This document shows positions 55,410 through 63,681 of a stretch of 64,000 nucleotides of DNA, piece by piece (within the stretch, counting starts at the first letter, position 1; the number at the start of each line of letters is the position of its first letter). The stretch covers positions 1 to 64,000 of the forward strand of contig NZ_LGDG01000233.1 of NCBI RefSeq assembly GCF_001279775.1. The letters are read 5' to 3'. Below the pieces are notes generated by a model. It was given only the letters and a program-made list of their open reading frames with translations. It ran no database searches and was not told where the DNA came from. A program made the translations under genes and the position numbers. The stretch is from Streptomyces sp. MMG1533. GTDB lineage: Bacteria; Actinomycetota; Actinomycetes; Streptomycetales; Streptomycetaceae.

Positions 55410-56735
55410 ATGCGCCTCACAGTCATCGGCACCGGATACGTCGGAGCGGTCCACGCCGCCTGCATGGCGGACATCGGCCACGAGGTCCTCGGCGTCGACG
55501 TCGACGCCGAGCGGATCGCCGCGCTCGCCACCGGCCGACCCCCGTTCTTCGAACCGGGACTGTCCGCAATGCTCAAGGGGGCGGTCGAGGCGGGGCGGCT
55601 GCGCTTCACCACCTCGCCGGCCGAGGCCGCCCGGTTCGCCGACACGCACTTCGTCTGCGTCGGCACCCCGCAGGATCCTCGCTCGGGCGCCGCCGATCTG
55701 CGCTACGTCGAGGCAGTCGTGGACGGCTTGGCGTTCCATCTGCGCGACAGCGAGTACGAGCGGGTCCTGGTCGTCGGCACTTCGACGGTGCCGGTCGGCA
55801 CGGCGGACCGGCTGACCGACCGGCTGCACGCGGCTGCTCCGGATGCCGAGATCGCCTGGAATCCGGAATTCCTGCGTGAGGGCTGCGCGGTCCAGGACAC
55901 CCTCCGGCCGGAGCGCATCGTGGCGGGCTTCCGCTCGGAGCATGCCGAGGCCCGGCTGAGGGAGGTCTACGCGCCCCTGCTGGCCGCCGGCACACCGTTC
56001 ATCCGCACCGACCTGGCCACCGCCGAACTGGTCAAGCTGGCATCCAATTCCTTCCTCGCCACCAAGATCTCCTTCATCAACGCCATGGCCGAGATCTGCG
56101 ACGCCACCGGCGCCGACGTCCTCACCCTGGCCGAGGCGATGGGCGCCGACTCCCGCATCGGCCCCCGCTTCCTGGCCCCCGGCCTCGGCTTCGGCGGCAG
56201 CTGCCTGCCCAAGGACATCCGGGCCTTCGTGGCCCGCGCCGAGGAACTCGGCCGGGGCGAGTCGGTGGCCTTCCTCCGCCAGGTCGACGAGATCAACACG
56301 CGGCAGCGCAGCCGCACCGTCGACCTCGCGCAGGAACTCGTCGGCGGGAGCTTCGCGGACCGCAGCGTCGCGGTCCTGGGGGCCGCCTTCAAACCCTGCA
56401 GCGACGACGTGCGGGACTCGCCGGCGCTCGCGGTGGCGGACGCCGTCCGGCGCCGGGGAGCACAGGTCCGCGTCCACGACCCCGAAGCGGTCGACAACGC
56501 CCGGGCCGCCTATCCCGCGCTGCAGTTCGCCCTGGACGTGGCCAAGGCGTGCGAGCAGGCCGATGTCGTCCTGCACCTCACCGAATGGCCTCAGTACCGC
56601 GAGCTCGACCCCGCCGCGCTCGCCGCGGTGGTGCGTACCCCCGCCATCGTCGACGCGCGCAACACCCTCGATCCCGTGGCCTGGCGCTCGGCGGGCTGGA
56701 CACTGCGCGCGCCGGGCCGCCCGCGGCTCGGCTGA
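55410..56735 (+). CDS. UDP-glucose 6-dehydrogenase family protein
   Basis: A 441-residue UDP-glucose/GDP-mannose dehydrogenase. It has the NAD motif VIGTGYVGAVHAACMADIGHEV (key GxGYVG), FVCVGTP, ELVKLASNSFLATKISFINA, and the catalytic Cys in GFGGSCLPKD. It oxidises UDP-glucose to UDP-glucuronate in two steps. Glucuronate would give an acidic sugar for the polymer or a substrate for the epimerase at 51984. The ATG at 55410 starts the Rossmann fold. The length is normal. Confidence 0.93.
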   Translation: MRLTVIGTGYVGAVHAACMADIGHEVLGVDVDAERIAALATGRPPFFEPGLSAMLKGAVEAGRLRFTTSPAEAARFADTHFVCVGTPQDPRSGAADLRYVEAVVDGLAFHLRDSEYERVLVVGTSTVPVGTADRLTDRLHAAAPDAEIAWNPEFLREGCAVQDTLRPERIVAGFRSEHAEARLREVYAPLLAAGTPFIRTDLATAELVKLASNSFLATKISFINAMAEICDATGADVLTLAEAMGADSRIGPRFLAPGLGFGGSCLPKDIRAFVARAEELGRGESVAFLRQVDEINTRQRSRTVDLAQELVGGSFADRSVAVLGAAFKPCSDDVRDSPALAVADAVRRRGAQVRVHDPEAVDNARAAYPALQFALDVAKACEQADVVLHLTEWPQYRELDPAALAAVVRTPAIVDARNTLDPVAWRSAGWTLRAPGRPRLG

Positions 56736-56751
56736 ACGGCAGGAGAAACCC

Positions 56752-56839
56752 ATGCGTGTCGTAGCATCCGGCGGAAGCGGCTTCCTCGGGTCGCACCTGT
56801 GCGAAGCGCTCCTGAGCCGGGGCGACAGCGTCCGCTGCC
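56752..56839 (+). pseudogene. 5' fragment of a nucleotide-sugar epimerase gene
   Basis: An ATG with an AGGAG ribosome site opens with SGGSGFLGSHLCEALLSRGD, the cofactor start of an extended SDR, but the homology stops after about 29 residues. The frame runs on as low-complexity sequence to a stop at 57040-57042, which overlaps the next start as ATGA. It is a broken gene joined to an RmlA remnant. Confidence 0.75.
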
Positions 56840-56986
56840 TACCTGACGAGCGACCTGGCGCCGGTCGGGGTCTGCCTCGTCACCCCCGTCGTGCACGAGG
56901 CCGTACAGCCGTCTCAGCGCGGCGAGCCGGAGTTCACCGATGCCCTTCCGTGGCTGCTCGACCAGGGGCGCGACGAGTGCGTCGTG
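56840..56986 (+). pseudogene. Internal fragment of a glucose-1-phosphate thymidylyltransferase (StrD/RmlA) gene
   Basis: In a frame different from the epimerase fragment, about 49 codons encode VCLVTPVVHEAVQ and EFTDALPWLLDQGRD, recognisable as the middle of long StrD-type thymidylyltransferases. No start or remaining domains exist here. A dTDP-sugar gene was probably once part of this locus. Confidence 0.65.
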
Positions 56987-57038
56987 GCCACGCGGCTCAC
57001 GGAGATCGCCCGCTGGTGTGCAGTCGGAGACATCGATC

Positions 57039-58865
57039 ATGAGCGCACACATCGAGGACTACGCTCTCCTCAGCGACCTGGAAACCGCCGCCATGGTCGG
57101 CCGGAACGGTTCCATCGACTGGCTGTGTCTGCCCCGTTTCGACTCGCCGGCCTGCCTGGCCGCGCTGCTGGGTACGGAGGACAACGGCTTCTGGCGGGTC
57201 GCCCCGGTTGCCGCACCCGCTACCTGCACCCGCCGCGCCTACCGGCCCGACACGCTGGTCCTGGACACCTGGTGGGAGACCGCGGAGGGAGCGGTCAAGG
57301 TCACCGACTTCATGCCGCCCCGCGCCCAACTGCCGTGCATCGTCCGCGTCATCGAGGGCCTGTCGGGTGCCGTGCCCGTACGCAGCGAACTGCGCCTGCG
57401 CTTCCACCAGGGCCGCGTGGTGCCCTGGGTCAGGGTCACCGACGACTGCACGGTCGCGGTCGCCGGGCCGGACTCCGTGTGGCTGGGTGCGGACGGCCCC
57501 GTGCGCGCCCTCGGCAAGGACGGCTCCACGGTCCTCGACTTCACCGTCACGCCGGGCCGGCGGCTCGCCCTCACCCTGGTGTGGGCGCCCTCGCACCGCC
57601 CCGCGCCGACCGCATCGGTGTCCGTCCCGGCGGAGTCGATGCTCAAGGAGACCGACGACTTCTGGCGGCGTTGGGCGGGCCAGTGCCGCTACCAGGGGCC
57701 GTGGCGGGACGCCGTGGTGCGCTCGCTGATCACCCTGAAGGCGCTCACCTTCGCGCCCACCGGCGGCATCGTCGCCGCCCCGACCACATCGCTGCCCGGG
57801 TGCATCGGCGGCGAACGCAACTGGGACTACCGGTACTGCTGGCTGCGCGACTCCACCCTCACCCTGTCCTGCCTGCTGCGCAGCGGCTACCGGGACGAGG
57901 CGGCGGCCTGGCTGGACTGGCTGGTGCGGGCCATCGCCGGTGACCCGGCCGACCTGCAGACCGTGTACGGGCTCGGCGGACAGCGGCTGCTGCCGGAGAC
58001 GGAGGCGCCCTGGCTGCACGGCTACGAGGGTTCGCAGCCGGTACGGTTCGGGAACTCCGCCGTCGGCCAGTTCCAGCTGGACGTGTACGGCGAGGTCCTG
58101 GACACGCTGTACTTGTCCCTGCGGGCGAACATCCCCATGCCCGCCCATGTGTGGGACCTGGTCGGAGAGATGATGGGCTTCCTGCAGCGGCACTGGCGGG
58201 AACCCGACCAGGGCCTGTGGCAGGTGCGGGGACCGCGGCGGCAGTTCGTCCACTCCAAGGTCATGGTGTGGGTGGCCGCCGATCGTGCCCTGCGCATGGG
58301 GGAACTGCTGGGCCGCAACGGATCCTCGGCCGAGTGGCGGGCCATGCGCGACGAGGCGCACCGGCAGGTCCTCCGTCAGGGCTGGGACGCGGAGCAGCGG
58401 TCCTTCGTGCAGTCCTATGGTTCCGCCGACCTGGACGCCTCGGCCCTGCTGATGCCCCGGCTCGGCTTCCTGCCCGCCGGGGACCCGAGGGTGCTGTGCA
58501 CCGTCCGCGAGATGCAGCGGCTGGACCACGGAGGGTTCCTGTGGCGGTACGCGCCGGGCGGTGACGGCGCGCACGGGGTGGACGGCATGCACGGCCACGA
58601 GGGCGCGTTCGTGGCGTGCTCCCTGTGGTACGCCGACGCCCTCGCCGCGACCGGGCATGCCGAACAGGCCCGCGAGGCCTTCGAGCGGGTGCTCGCCGTC
58701 CGCAACGACGTCGGACTGCTGTCGGAGCAGTGGGACCCGGACGCCGGACGCCAGATGGGCAACGCACCGCAGGCGTTCAGCCACATCGCCCTGGCGGAGA
58801 CGGCGTTCGCCCTGTCGGCAGCATCCCGGAGCCCCCGTGGCCGGGAAGCCTCGGGTCGGCGGTGA
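57039..58865 (+). CDS. Glycoside hydrolase family 15 protein (glucoamylase/trehalase-like)
   Basis: A 608-residue GH15 enzyme with an N-terminal beta-sandwich (to about residue 215) and an alpha/alpha barrel. IEDYALLSDLETAAMVGRNGSIDWLCLPRFDS is the family start (key words GSIDWLCLPRFDS). GERNWDYRYCWLRDSTLTL carries the first catalytic region, and SEQWDP and GNAPQAFSHIAL lie near the end. Mycobacterial relatives hydrolyse trehalose; others act on alpha-glucans. There is no signal peptide, so it is intracellular. The ATG at 57039 overlaps the stop of the chimeric pseudogene frame, with GGAG about ten bases upstream. A role in recycling glucose for the locus is possible. Confidence 0.9.
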   Translation: MSAHIEDYALLSDLETAAMVGRNGSIDWLCLPRFDSPACLAALLGTEDNGFWRVAPVAAPATCTRRAYRPDTLVLDTWWETAEGAVKVTDFMPPRAQLPCIVRVIEGLSGAVPVRSELRLRFHQGRVVPWVRVTDDCTVAVAGPDSVWLGADGPVRALGKDGSTVLDFTVTPGRRLALTLVWAPSHRPAPTASVSVPAESMLKETDDFWRRWAGQCRYQGPWRDAVVRSLITLKALTFAPTGGIVAAPTTSLPGCIGGERNWDYRYCWLRDSTLTLSCLLRSGYRDEAAAWLDWLVRAIAGDPADLQTVYGLGGQRLLPETEAPWLHGYEGSQPVRFGNSAVGQFQLDVYGEVLDTLYLSLRANIPMPAHVWDLVGEMMGFLQRHWREPDQGLWQVRGPRRQFVHSKVMVWVAADRALRMGELLGRNGSSAEWRAMRDEAHRQVLRQGWDAEQRSFVQSYGSADLDASALLMPRLGFLPAGDPRVLCTVREMQRLDHGGFLWRYAPGGDGAHGVDGMHGHEGAFVACSLWYADALAATGHAEQAREAFERVLAVRNDVGLLSEQWDPDAGRQMGNAPQAFSHIALAETAFALSAASRSPRGREASGRR

Positions 58866-58893
58866 CCCGGATCGACGCGATCACCGGGTGGGA

Positions 58894-61800
58894 TCACGCC
58901 CGGCGCTGCTCGTGGCCGGACTCCGACGAGTCCGCGGGTCGCCGTGGTGCTGCCGCGCCGGACGGAGGATCGTCGTCGGGGCGGTGCAGGATGACCCCGC
59001 TCTCCTCCAGGTTCATCGGCGGGGCGAACAGGTATCCCTGCCCGAACCGGCAGCCGATGGAGGCGAGCAGCTCGCGCTGTGCCTCTTCCTCGATGCCCTC
59101 GGCGATCACCTGCAGGCCGAGCGTGTCGGCCAGGTGGACGATGCCCTCGACGAGTGCGACCTGCTTGGGGTCCTCCGGGACGTCGTCGATGAACGTCTTG
59201 TCGATCTTGAGCACGTCGATGGGGAATTCCCGCAGATAGCGCAGCGAGGAGAACCCTGTGCCGAAGTCGTCGACCGCGATGCGAACCCCGAGGTCCTTCA
59301 GCGTCCGAAGGAGTGCGTCGATGTGGTCGTCCCGCCGTACGAGCACCGACTCGGTCAGCTCCAGCTGCAGTGAGCCCGGGTGGAGGCCGGCGGTGTCGAG
59401 GGACCTGCGCACCTCGTTGAGGAAGCCCGTGTCCCACCATTGGCGGGCGGACACGTTGACGCTGACGTACGGCGGCGGTTCGGGCCGTGGGGTCCGGTTC
59501 TGCAGTCGGGCGATGTCGGCCACGGCGTTCCGTAGTACCCAGGCGCCCAACGGCGTGATCTGCCCGGTCTCCTCGGCGAGCGGGATGAACTGGAGCGGTG
59601 GGACCGTCCCGCGTCGGGTGTGCGGCCAGCGGGCCAGCGCCTCGAAGCCGACGACCTCGCCCACGGTGATGTCCACCACCGGCTGGTAGAGCAGGCTGAA
59701 CTCCTCGTCGGCGATCGCCCGGTCCAGGCGCGCCCGCAGGTCGTGGCGCTCCGCCATGTTCTCGCGCAGATCCGGCCGGAAGCGGCGCCACTGGTGCTTC
59801 CCCGCGCTCTTGGCCGAGTACAGGGCCAGATCGGCGAGGGCCAGCAGCTCTTCGGGGTCCGCGCTGTCCCACGCGGTGGCCAGGCCCACGCTGGCGGAGA
59901 CGTTCACCGACTCGTCGGACAACCGGAAGGGCCGGTTGAGGCTCTGGATCACCTGTGCGGCCAGAAGTTCGGCATCGACGGGCTGTTTCGCGCCCTCCAT
60001 CAGCACCGCGAACTCGTCACCACCCAGACGCGCCGCGGTGTCGGTGCGGCGCAGCGTCCTCGACAGACGCTCTCCCACCGCGGCGAGGAGCTGGTCGCCG
60101 ACCGAATGGCCCAGCGTGTCGTTGACGATCTTGAAGTCGTCCAGGTCGATGAAGAGCAGACAGGCGAGAGTCGACTCCCGGCGGCCGCGCAGCAGGGCGC
60201 GCTCGGTCCGCTCCAGCAGGAGTGTCCGGTTGGGCAGACCGGTCAGTGAGTCGTGGAAGGCCCGCTGGGTGAGTTCGTGCTCCAGCTGACGCTGCTCGGT
60301 CACGTCCCGGAGGGTGATCACCAGTCCGCCGACGGTCCTGTCCTGCCGCAGGTCACGGCACCGCACCTCCACTTCGATGTGGTTGCCGTCCTTGAGCACC
60401 CACCAGTAGTCGTGGGCCTCCTCCTGCGTGATGCCACGCAGGACCGTCAGCGTCCGGTGCACCCGGTCGTGATCCCGCGGATCCACCAGTTCCTGCAGTT
60501 GCGTACCCGTGAGTGCGGCGTTGCCGAAGACGGCTTCGGCGGACGGACTGGCGTAACGCACGGTCGTGTCGTCGTCGAGGATGAGGATGACGTCCGAGGT
60601 GTTGTGCACCAGAGTGCGGAAGTAGGCCTCGCTCTCCTTCCGGGAGATCTCCCGCCGGAGCGCCACGTGTTCCGCGGCCAGCCCCGCCTGCGAGGCCAGG
60701 CTCTGCAGCGTGCCGCGTATCTCGGTGAGCTGCCGCTGGGGTCCCGCGGCCAGCAGTACACGCGGGAGTTCGCCGCCGGTCGGGCGGTCGGGCTGGACCA
60801 TGGGGCACACCAGGGCGGTCGGCAGGTCGCCGAGCCGGCCGGCGATGTCCGGCCCGAGCTCCGGGACGGCGACGATGAGGGTGCCGGAGAGCGCGGTGGC
60901 GGTTGCTTCGCGCCGCGGGCTGCCATCCGTGCCTGCGCCTGCGCCTGCGCCTGCGCCTGCGCCGGGCCGGCCGAAGGGTGACTGCGACAGGAGCGCGTAC
61001 AGCCGCTGGGCCTGTTGGGCCGGCAGCAGGAGGGTCGCGTGCCGGACCTTCGGCCCGAACAGTGCCGTGACCGCCGTGGCGCACGACCGTTCGATCTCCT
61101 GCGCATCTTCGGCCGCGACGAGTGAGGCGGTCGCCATGCGCAGTGTCAGTTCACGGGCCATGGATTTGCGGTGTTCCACGATCATGCCCGCGAGACGAAG
61201 GATCACGAGCACGAACAGCAGACCGGAGAAGGCGGCCGGCGCCGTCACGTCGTCGACTGTGCCCGACCGCTCCTCGAAGAGCAGGACCGCAGGCGCGATC
61301 AGCGTGGCTGCGGCCAGCAGCGGGAGCCGGTGCCAGGGCGGGAGGGGGGACAGCGGCCGGGGGTCCGGCTCGGTCAGCTCCGTCATGGAGGGATGCAGCC
61401 CGGCCAGTCCCCAGGCCGTGTAGAAGACGATCCAGCCGGAGTCCAGTACCGTGCCGGCCTCCCATGCCCCGTCGAGCCGCAGGATCCCGCGGGCGATGTC
61501 GAAACCGAGCAGTGCGACGGTGCCCAGGACGAGCAGCTGTACGGCACGTTCGCGGCCGGCGACCCGACCGGGGGCGAGCAGCCGGACCAGCATCGCCAGC
61601 ACCAGGACGTCGCCCAGCGGGTAGGCGATGCTGATCGCGCGCTGCCCCCAGGTCAGGCCCTCCAGCACGGTGAGTGGCTGCACCAGGTGGACCCAGACCG
61701 GGAGGGCCAGCCCGGCCGTGATGATCATCGTGTCCAGCAGGCTGGGCAGGTCGCGGTCCACGCAGCGGTACCGGACGAAGCCGAACAGTCCCGCCGCGAG

Positions 61801-62109
61801 GAGGGGGTACATGGCGAGATGGCACGCGTCCGCCGGCGAGGGGAACGGATCGGAGGCGTGGAAATACTGCTCCTGCACGTTGTAGTAGGTGTCGCCCGCG
61901 GCAAAGGCCAGCAGCCCGGCGGCGAGCAGCAGCCAGGGCCATCGGTGGGCGGGCCGGTTGACATGGACGCCGGTGAGGAGAGCCGCGGCGCCCCCCAGAC
62001 CGATGAGGGCCCACAGCGGCGTGCGCAAGTCGGGAACGGTCAGGTAGAGACAGGTGCCGCCTGCGGCCAGCGTGATGTGGACAACCATGAGCCGTTGGGT
62101 CAGCAGCAC
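58894..62109 (-). CDS. Membrane GGDEF-EAL protein (c-di-GMP turnover)
   Basis: About 1071 residues. Eight to ten membrane helices occupy the first 300 residues, then a GAF-like stretch interrupted by a Gly-Ala repeat, a PAS domain (RTLVHNTSDVILILDDD), a GGDEF domain with an intact RLGGDEFAVL site and an EAL domain with the intact EALARW signature, IDDVPEDPKQ and GIEEEAQ. Both synthesis and breakdown of c-di-GMP are therefore possible. The architecture is close to the Streptomyces RmdA/RmdB group. Start: GTG 62109 follows GGGGAGG at 9-10 bases; GTG at 62148 is an alternative. It faces the GH15 gene tail to tail. Confidence 0.9.
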   Translation of the reverse strand: MLLTQRLMVVHITLAAGGTCLYLTVPDLRTPLWALIGLGGAAALLTGVHVNRPAHRWPWLLLAAGLLAFAAGDTYYNVQEQYFHASDPFPSPADACHLAMYPLLAAGLFGFVRYRCVDRDLPSLLDTMIITAGLALPVWVHLVQPLTVLEGLTWGQRAISIAYPLGDVLVLAMLVRLLAPGRVAGRERAVQLLVLGTVALLGFDIARGILRLDGAWEAGTVLDSGWIVFYTAWGLAGLHPSMTELTEPDPRPLSPLPPWHRLPLLAAATLIAPAVLLFEERSGTVDDVTAPAAFSGLLFVLVILRLAGMIVEHRKSMARELTLRMATASLVAAEDAQEIERSCATAVTALFGPKVRHATLLLPAQQAQRLYALLSQSPFGRPGAGAGAGAGAGTDGSPRREATATALSGTLIVAVPELGPDIAGRLGDLPTALVCPMVQPDRPTGGELPRVLLAAGPQRQLTEIRGTLQSLASQAGLAAEHVALRREISRKESEAYFRTLVHNTSDVILILDDDTTVRYASPSAEAVFGNAALTGTQLQELVDPRDHDRVHRTLTVLRGITQEEAHDYWWVLKDGNHIEVEVRCRDLRQDRTVGGLVITLRDVTEQRQLEHELTQRAFHDSLTGLPNRTLLLERTERALLRGRRESTLACLLFIDLDDFKIVNDTLGHSVGDQLLAAVGERLSRTLRRTDTAARLGGDEFAVLMEGAKQPVDAELLAAQVIQSLNRPFRLSDESVNVSASVGLATAWDSADPEELLALADLALYSAKSAGKHQWRRFRPDLRENMAERHDLRARLDRAIADEEFSLLYQPVVDITVGEVVGFEALARWPHTRRGTVPPLQFIPLAEETGQITPLGAWVLRNAVADIARLQNRTPRPEPPPYVSVNVSARQWWDTGFLNEVRRSLDTAGLHPGSLQLELTESVLVRRDDHIDALLRTLKDLGVRIAVDDFGTGFSSLRYLREFPIDVLKIDKTFIDDVPEDPKQVALVEGIVHLADTLGLQVIAEGIEEEAQRELLASIGCRFGQGYLFAPPMNLEESGVILHRPDDDPPSGAAAPRRPADSSESGHEQRRA
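60931..60963 (+). repeat. Hexanucleotide repeat inside the GGDEF-EAL gene
   Basis: Five perfect GCCTGC units followed by GCC encode a Gly-Ala run between the membrane/GAF part and the rest of the protein. Repeat-number change would keep the frame. Confidence 0.9.
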
Positions 62110-62224
62110 CGGCAAAGCGCCTCCCCGAGCCGGAGGAGGCCGGGCCACGAATTATGCGCCGACCTGGGCTTCTGTACCGATCGTAGGCATGGGAGGCCTC
62201 CGGCTGCATCTTGGCACCGGCCGG

Positions 62225-63283
62225 TCAGCGCTCCATCGCCCTGGGCCGCCGGGGAGATCCGGCGTAGCCGTGGGGATTGAGCTGCTGGAACCGCCAGGCG
62301 TCCCGGCACATGTCGTCGAGGTCCCGGATGGGGCGCCAGCCCCAGGCACGTGCCACGGCGCTGGCGTCGGCGACGAGCTCGGCCACGTCGCCGGGGCGGC
62401 GCGGCGCGAGCTCGTAGGGAATGTCGCTGCCGCAGGTCCGGGAAAACGCGGCGACGACGTCGAGGACCGAACGGCCATGGCCGAGACCGAGGTTGTACAC
62501 GTGCATGCCCGGAGCGTCGGCGAGGTGGTCCAGCGCGATGCGGTGGGCCTCGACGGTGTCCATGACGTGGATGAAGTCACGGATCGCGGTCCCGTCGGGC
62601 GTGGGGTAGTCGCCTCCGTACACGTGCAGCCGTTCCCGTCGGCCGACGGCCACCTGCGCCAGGTACGGCATCAGGTTCTCGGGGGTGCCCCGCGGGTCCT
62701 CGCCGAGCAGTCCGCTGGGGTGGGCGCCGACCGGGTTGAAGTACCGCAGGCACTGCACGGTGTACTCGGGACGCCATCGGCAGACGTCGGCGAGGAGCTG
62801 CTCGCAGGCCCACTTCGAGGCGGCGTAGGGACTGGTCGGCCGGGCGGGGGTGGATTCGTCGAGCGGTCCGGGGCCGGCCTCGCCGTAGACGGAGCAGGAC
62901 GAGGAGAACACGAGCCGGTGCACACCGTGCTCGTGCATGGTCCGCAGCAGGGCCGTCGTGCCGCCGACGTTGGTGTCGTAGTACTCGACGGGCATCCGCG
63001 TCGATCCGCTCACGGACTTGAGCGCGGCGAAGTGGATGACCGCGTCCACCGTGTGCCGGTCGAAGACGGCCGACAGAGCTTGCTGGTCACGGATGTCCAG
63101 CTCGTAGACGGCGCCGACGAAGCGTCCGGCGATCCGCTCCACACGGGCGAAGACCTGCGGCGAACTGTTCGAGTAGTCGTCGACCACGATCAACTCGTAG
63201 CCGTGATCCAGTAGCTCCACACAGGTATGGCTGCCGATGAAACCGGCCCCGCCGGTGACGAGGACGGTCGACGGTGCGCTCAT
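62225..63283 (-). CDS. galE: UDP-glucose 4-epimerase
   Basis: A 352-residue GalE. The NAD motif is VTGGAGFIGSHTCVEL, the catalytic Ser is in FSSSCSVYGE and the catalytic Tyr and Lys are in SPYAASKWACE. RYFNPVGAHPSGLLGEDP and RDFIHVMD are diagnostic of GalE. It interconverts UDP-glucose and UDP-galactose (or the GlcNAc forms) to supply the polymer. The frame extends to 63382, but the ATG at 63283 has GGGAG eight bases upstream and gives the normal N-terminus. Promoter copy 4 lies 62 bp upstream. Confidence 0.94.
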   Translation of the reverse strand: MSAPSTVLVTGGAGFIGSHTCVELLDHGYELIVVDDYSNSSPQVFARVERIAGRFVGAVYELDIRDQQALSAVFDRHTVDAVIHFAALKSVSGSTRMPVEYYDTNVGGTTALLRTMHEHGVHRLVFSSSCSVYGEAGPGPLDESTPARPTSPYAASKWACEQLLADVCRWRPEYTVQCLRYFNPVGAHPSGLLGEDPRGTPENLMPYLAQVAVGRRERLHVYGGDYPTPDGTAIRDFIHVMDTVEAHRIALDHLADAPGMHVYNLGLGHGRSVLDVVAAFSRTCGSDIPYELAPRRPGDVAELVADASAVARAWGWRPIRDLDDMCRDAWRFQQLNPHGYAGSPRRPRAMER

Positions 63284-63345
63284 GATCGGCTCCCGTCTGT
63301 GCCGGCCGAGGTCGCGGAATCCGCCCTGGCGCGGACTCGGGCGGC

Positions 63346-63371
63346 GTACGTTTACGACGTATATGTACGAC
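63346..63371 (-). promoter_or_regulatory. Shared exopolysaccharide promoter element, copy 4
   Basis: Read on the minus strand this is GTCGTACATATACG then TCGTAAACGTAC, matching the core TACGTCGTAAA of copies 1 and 2. It points towards galE. Confidence 0.7.
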
Positions 63372-63443
63372 TGTGCGCCCATTGTTCTCGGGAGTCAAGG
63401 GTGGCGGTCGCCGTGCCGGGGTGACCCGGAGGGCGGAAGCGAG

Positions 63444-63574
63444 GCTTCTGCGCCGCCGCCTGCGGCCCCTCGACCCGCACCCACGAAGGGGGCGGCCCGG
63501 AGGAGGAGGGCGAGGACATCGAGATCCTCGAACTGCCCTTCCACAGGGCCCTGGAGGGCCCGTTCGCCCGCTGA
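63444..63574 (+). pseudogene. 3' remnant of a second NudK-like gene
   Basis: Bases 63444-63574 align with 34124-34320, the 3' end of the intact NudK-like gene, at about 90% identity or better, including the stop codon. They lack a 66-bp block (34231-34296) that lies between two CTGGAG repeats in the intact copy. The rest of the gene is absent here; a 5' piece is at 34441. Confidence 0.85.
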
Positions 63575-63612
63575 GCGACGGAACGCCCGAAGTCACCGCG
63601 TACTCCCTTGAC

Positions 63613-63628
63613 TTGGAGTGCGCTTCAA
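63613..63628 (+). promoter_or_regulatory. MerR-type operator/promoter before the aldo/keto reductase
   Basis: TTGGAG-TGCG-CTTCAA is an inverted repeat with one mismatch, placed between a TTGACT -35 box (63608) and an AAGACT -10-like box (63633) about 19 bp apart. The long spacer with a dyad is the signature of MerR-family control. Confidence 0.45.
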
Positions 63629-63681
63629 GATGAAGACTCCTCGGCGAGCCGGAAAGACCGGCCGGATGGGGAGGAAGCAGC

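Noticed and set aside
60931..60963. CRISPR-like array
   Set aside because: It is a simple six-base coding repeat without spacers; no CRISPR array or cas gene was seen anywhere in the window.
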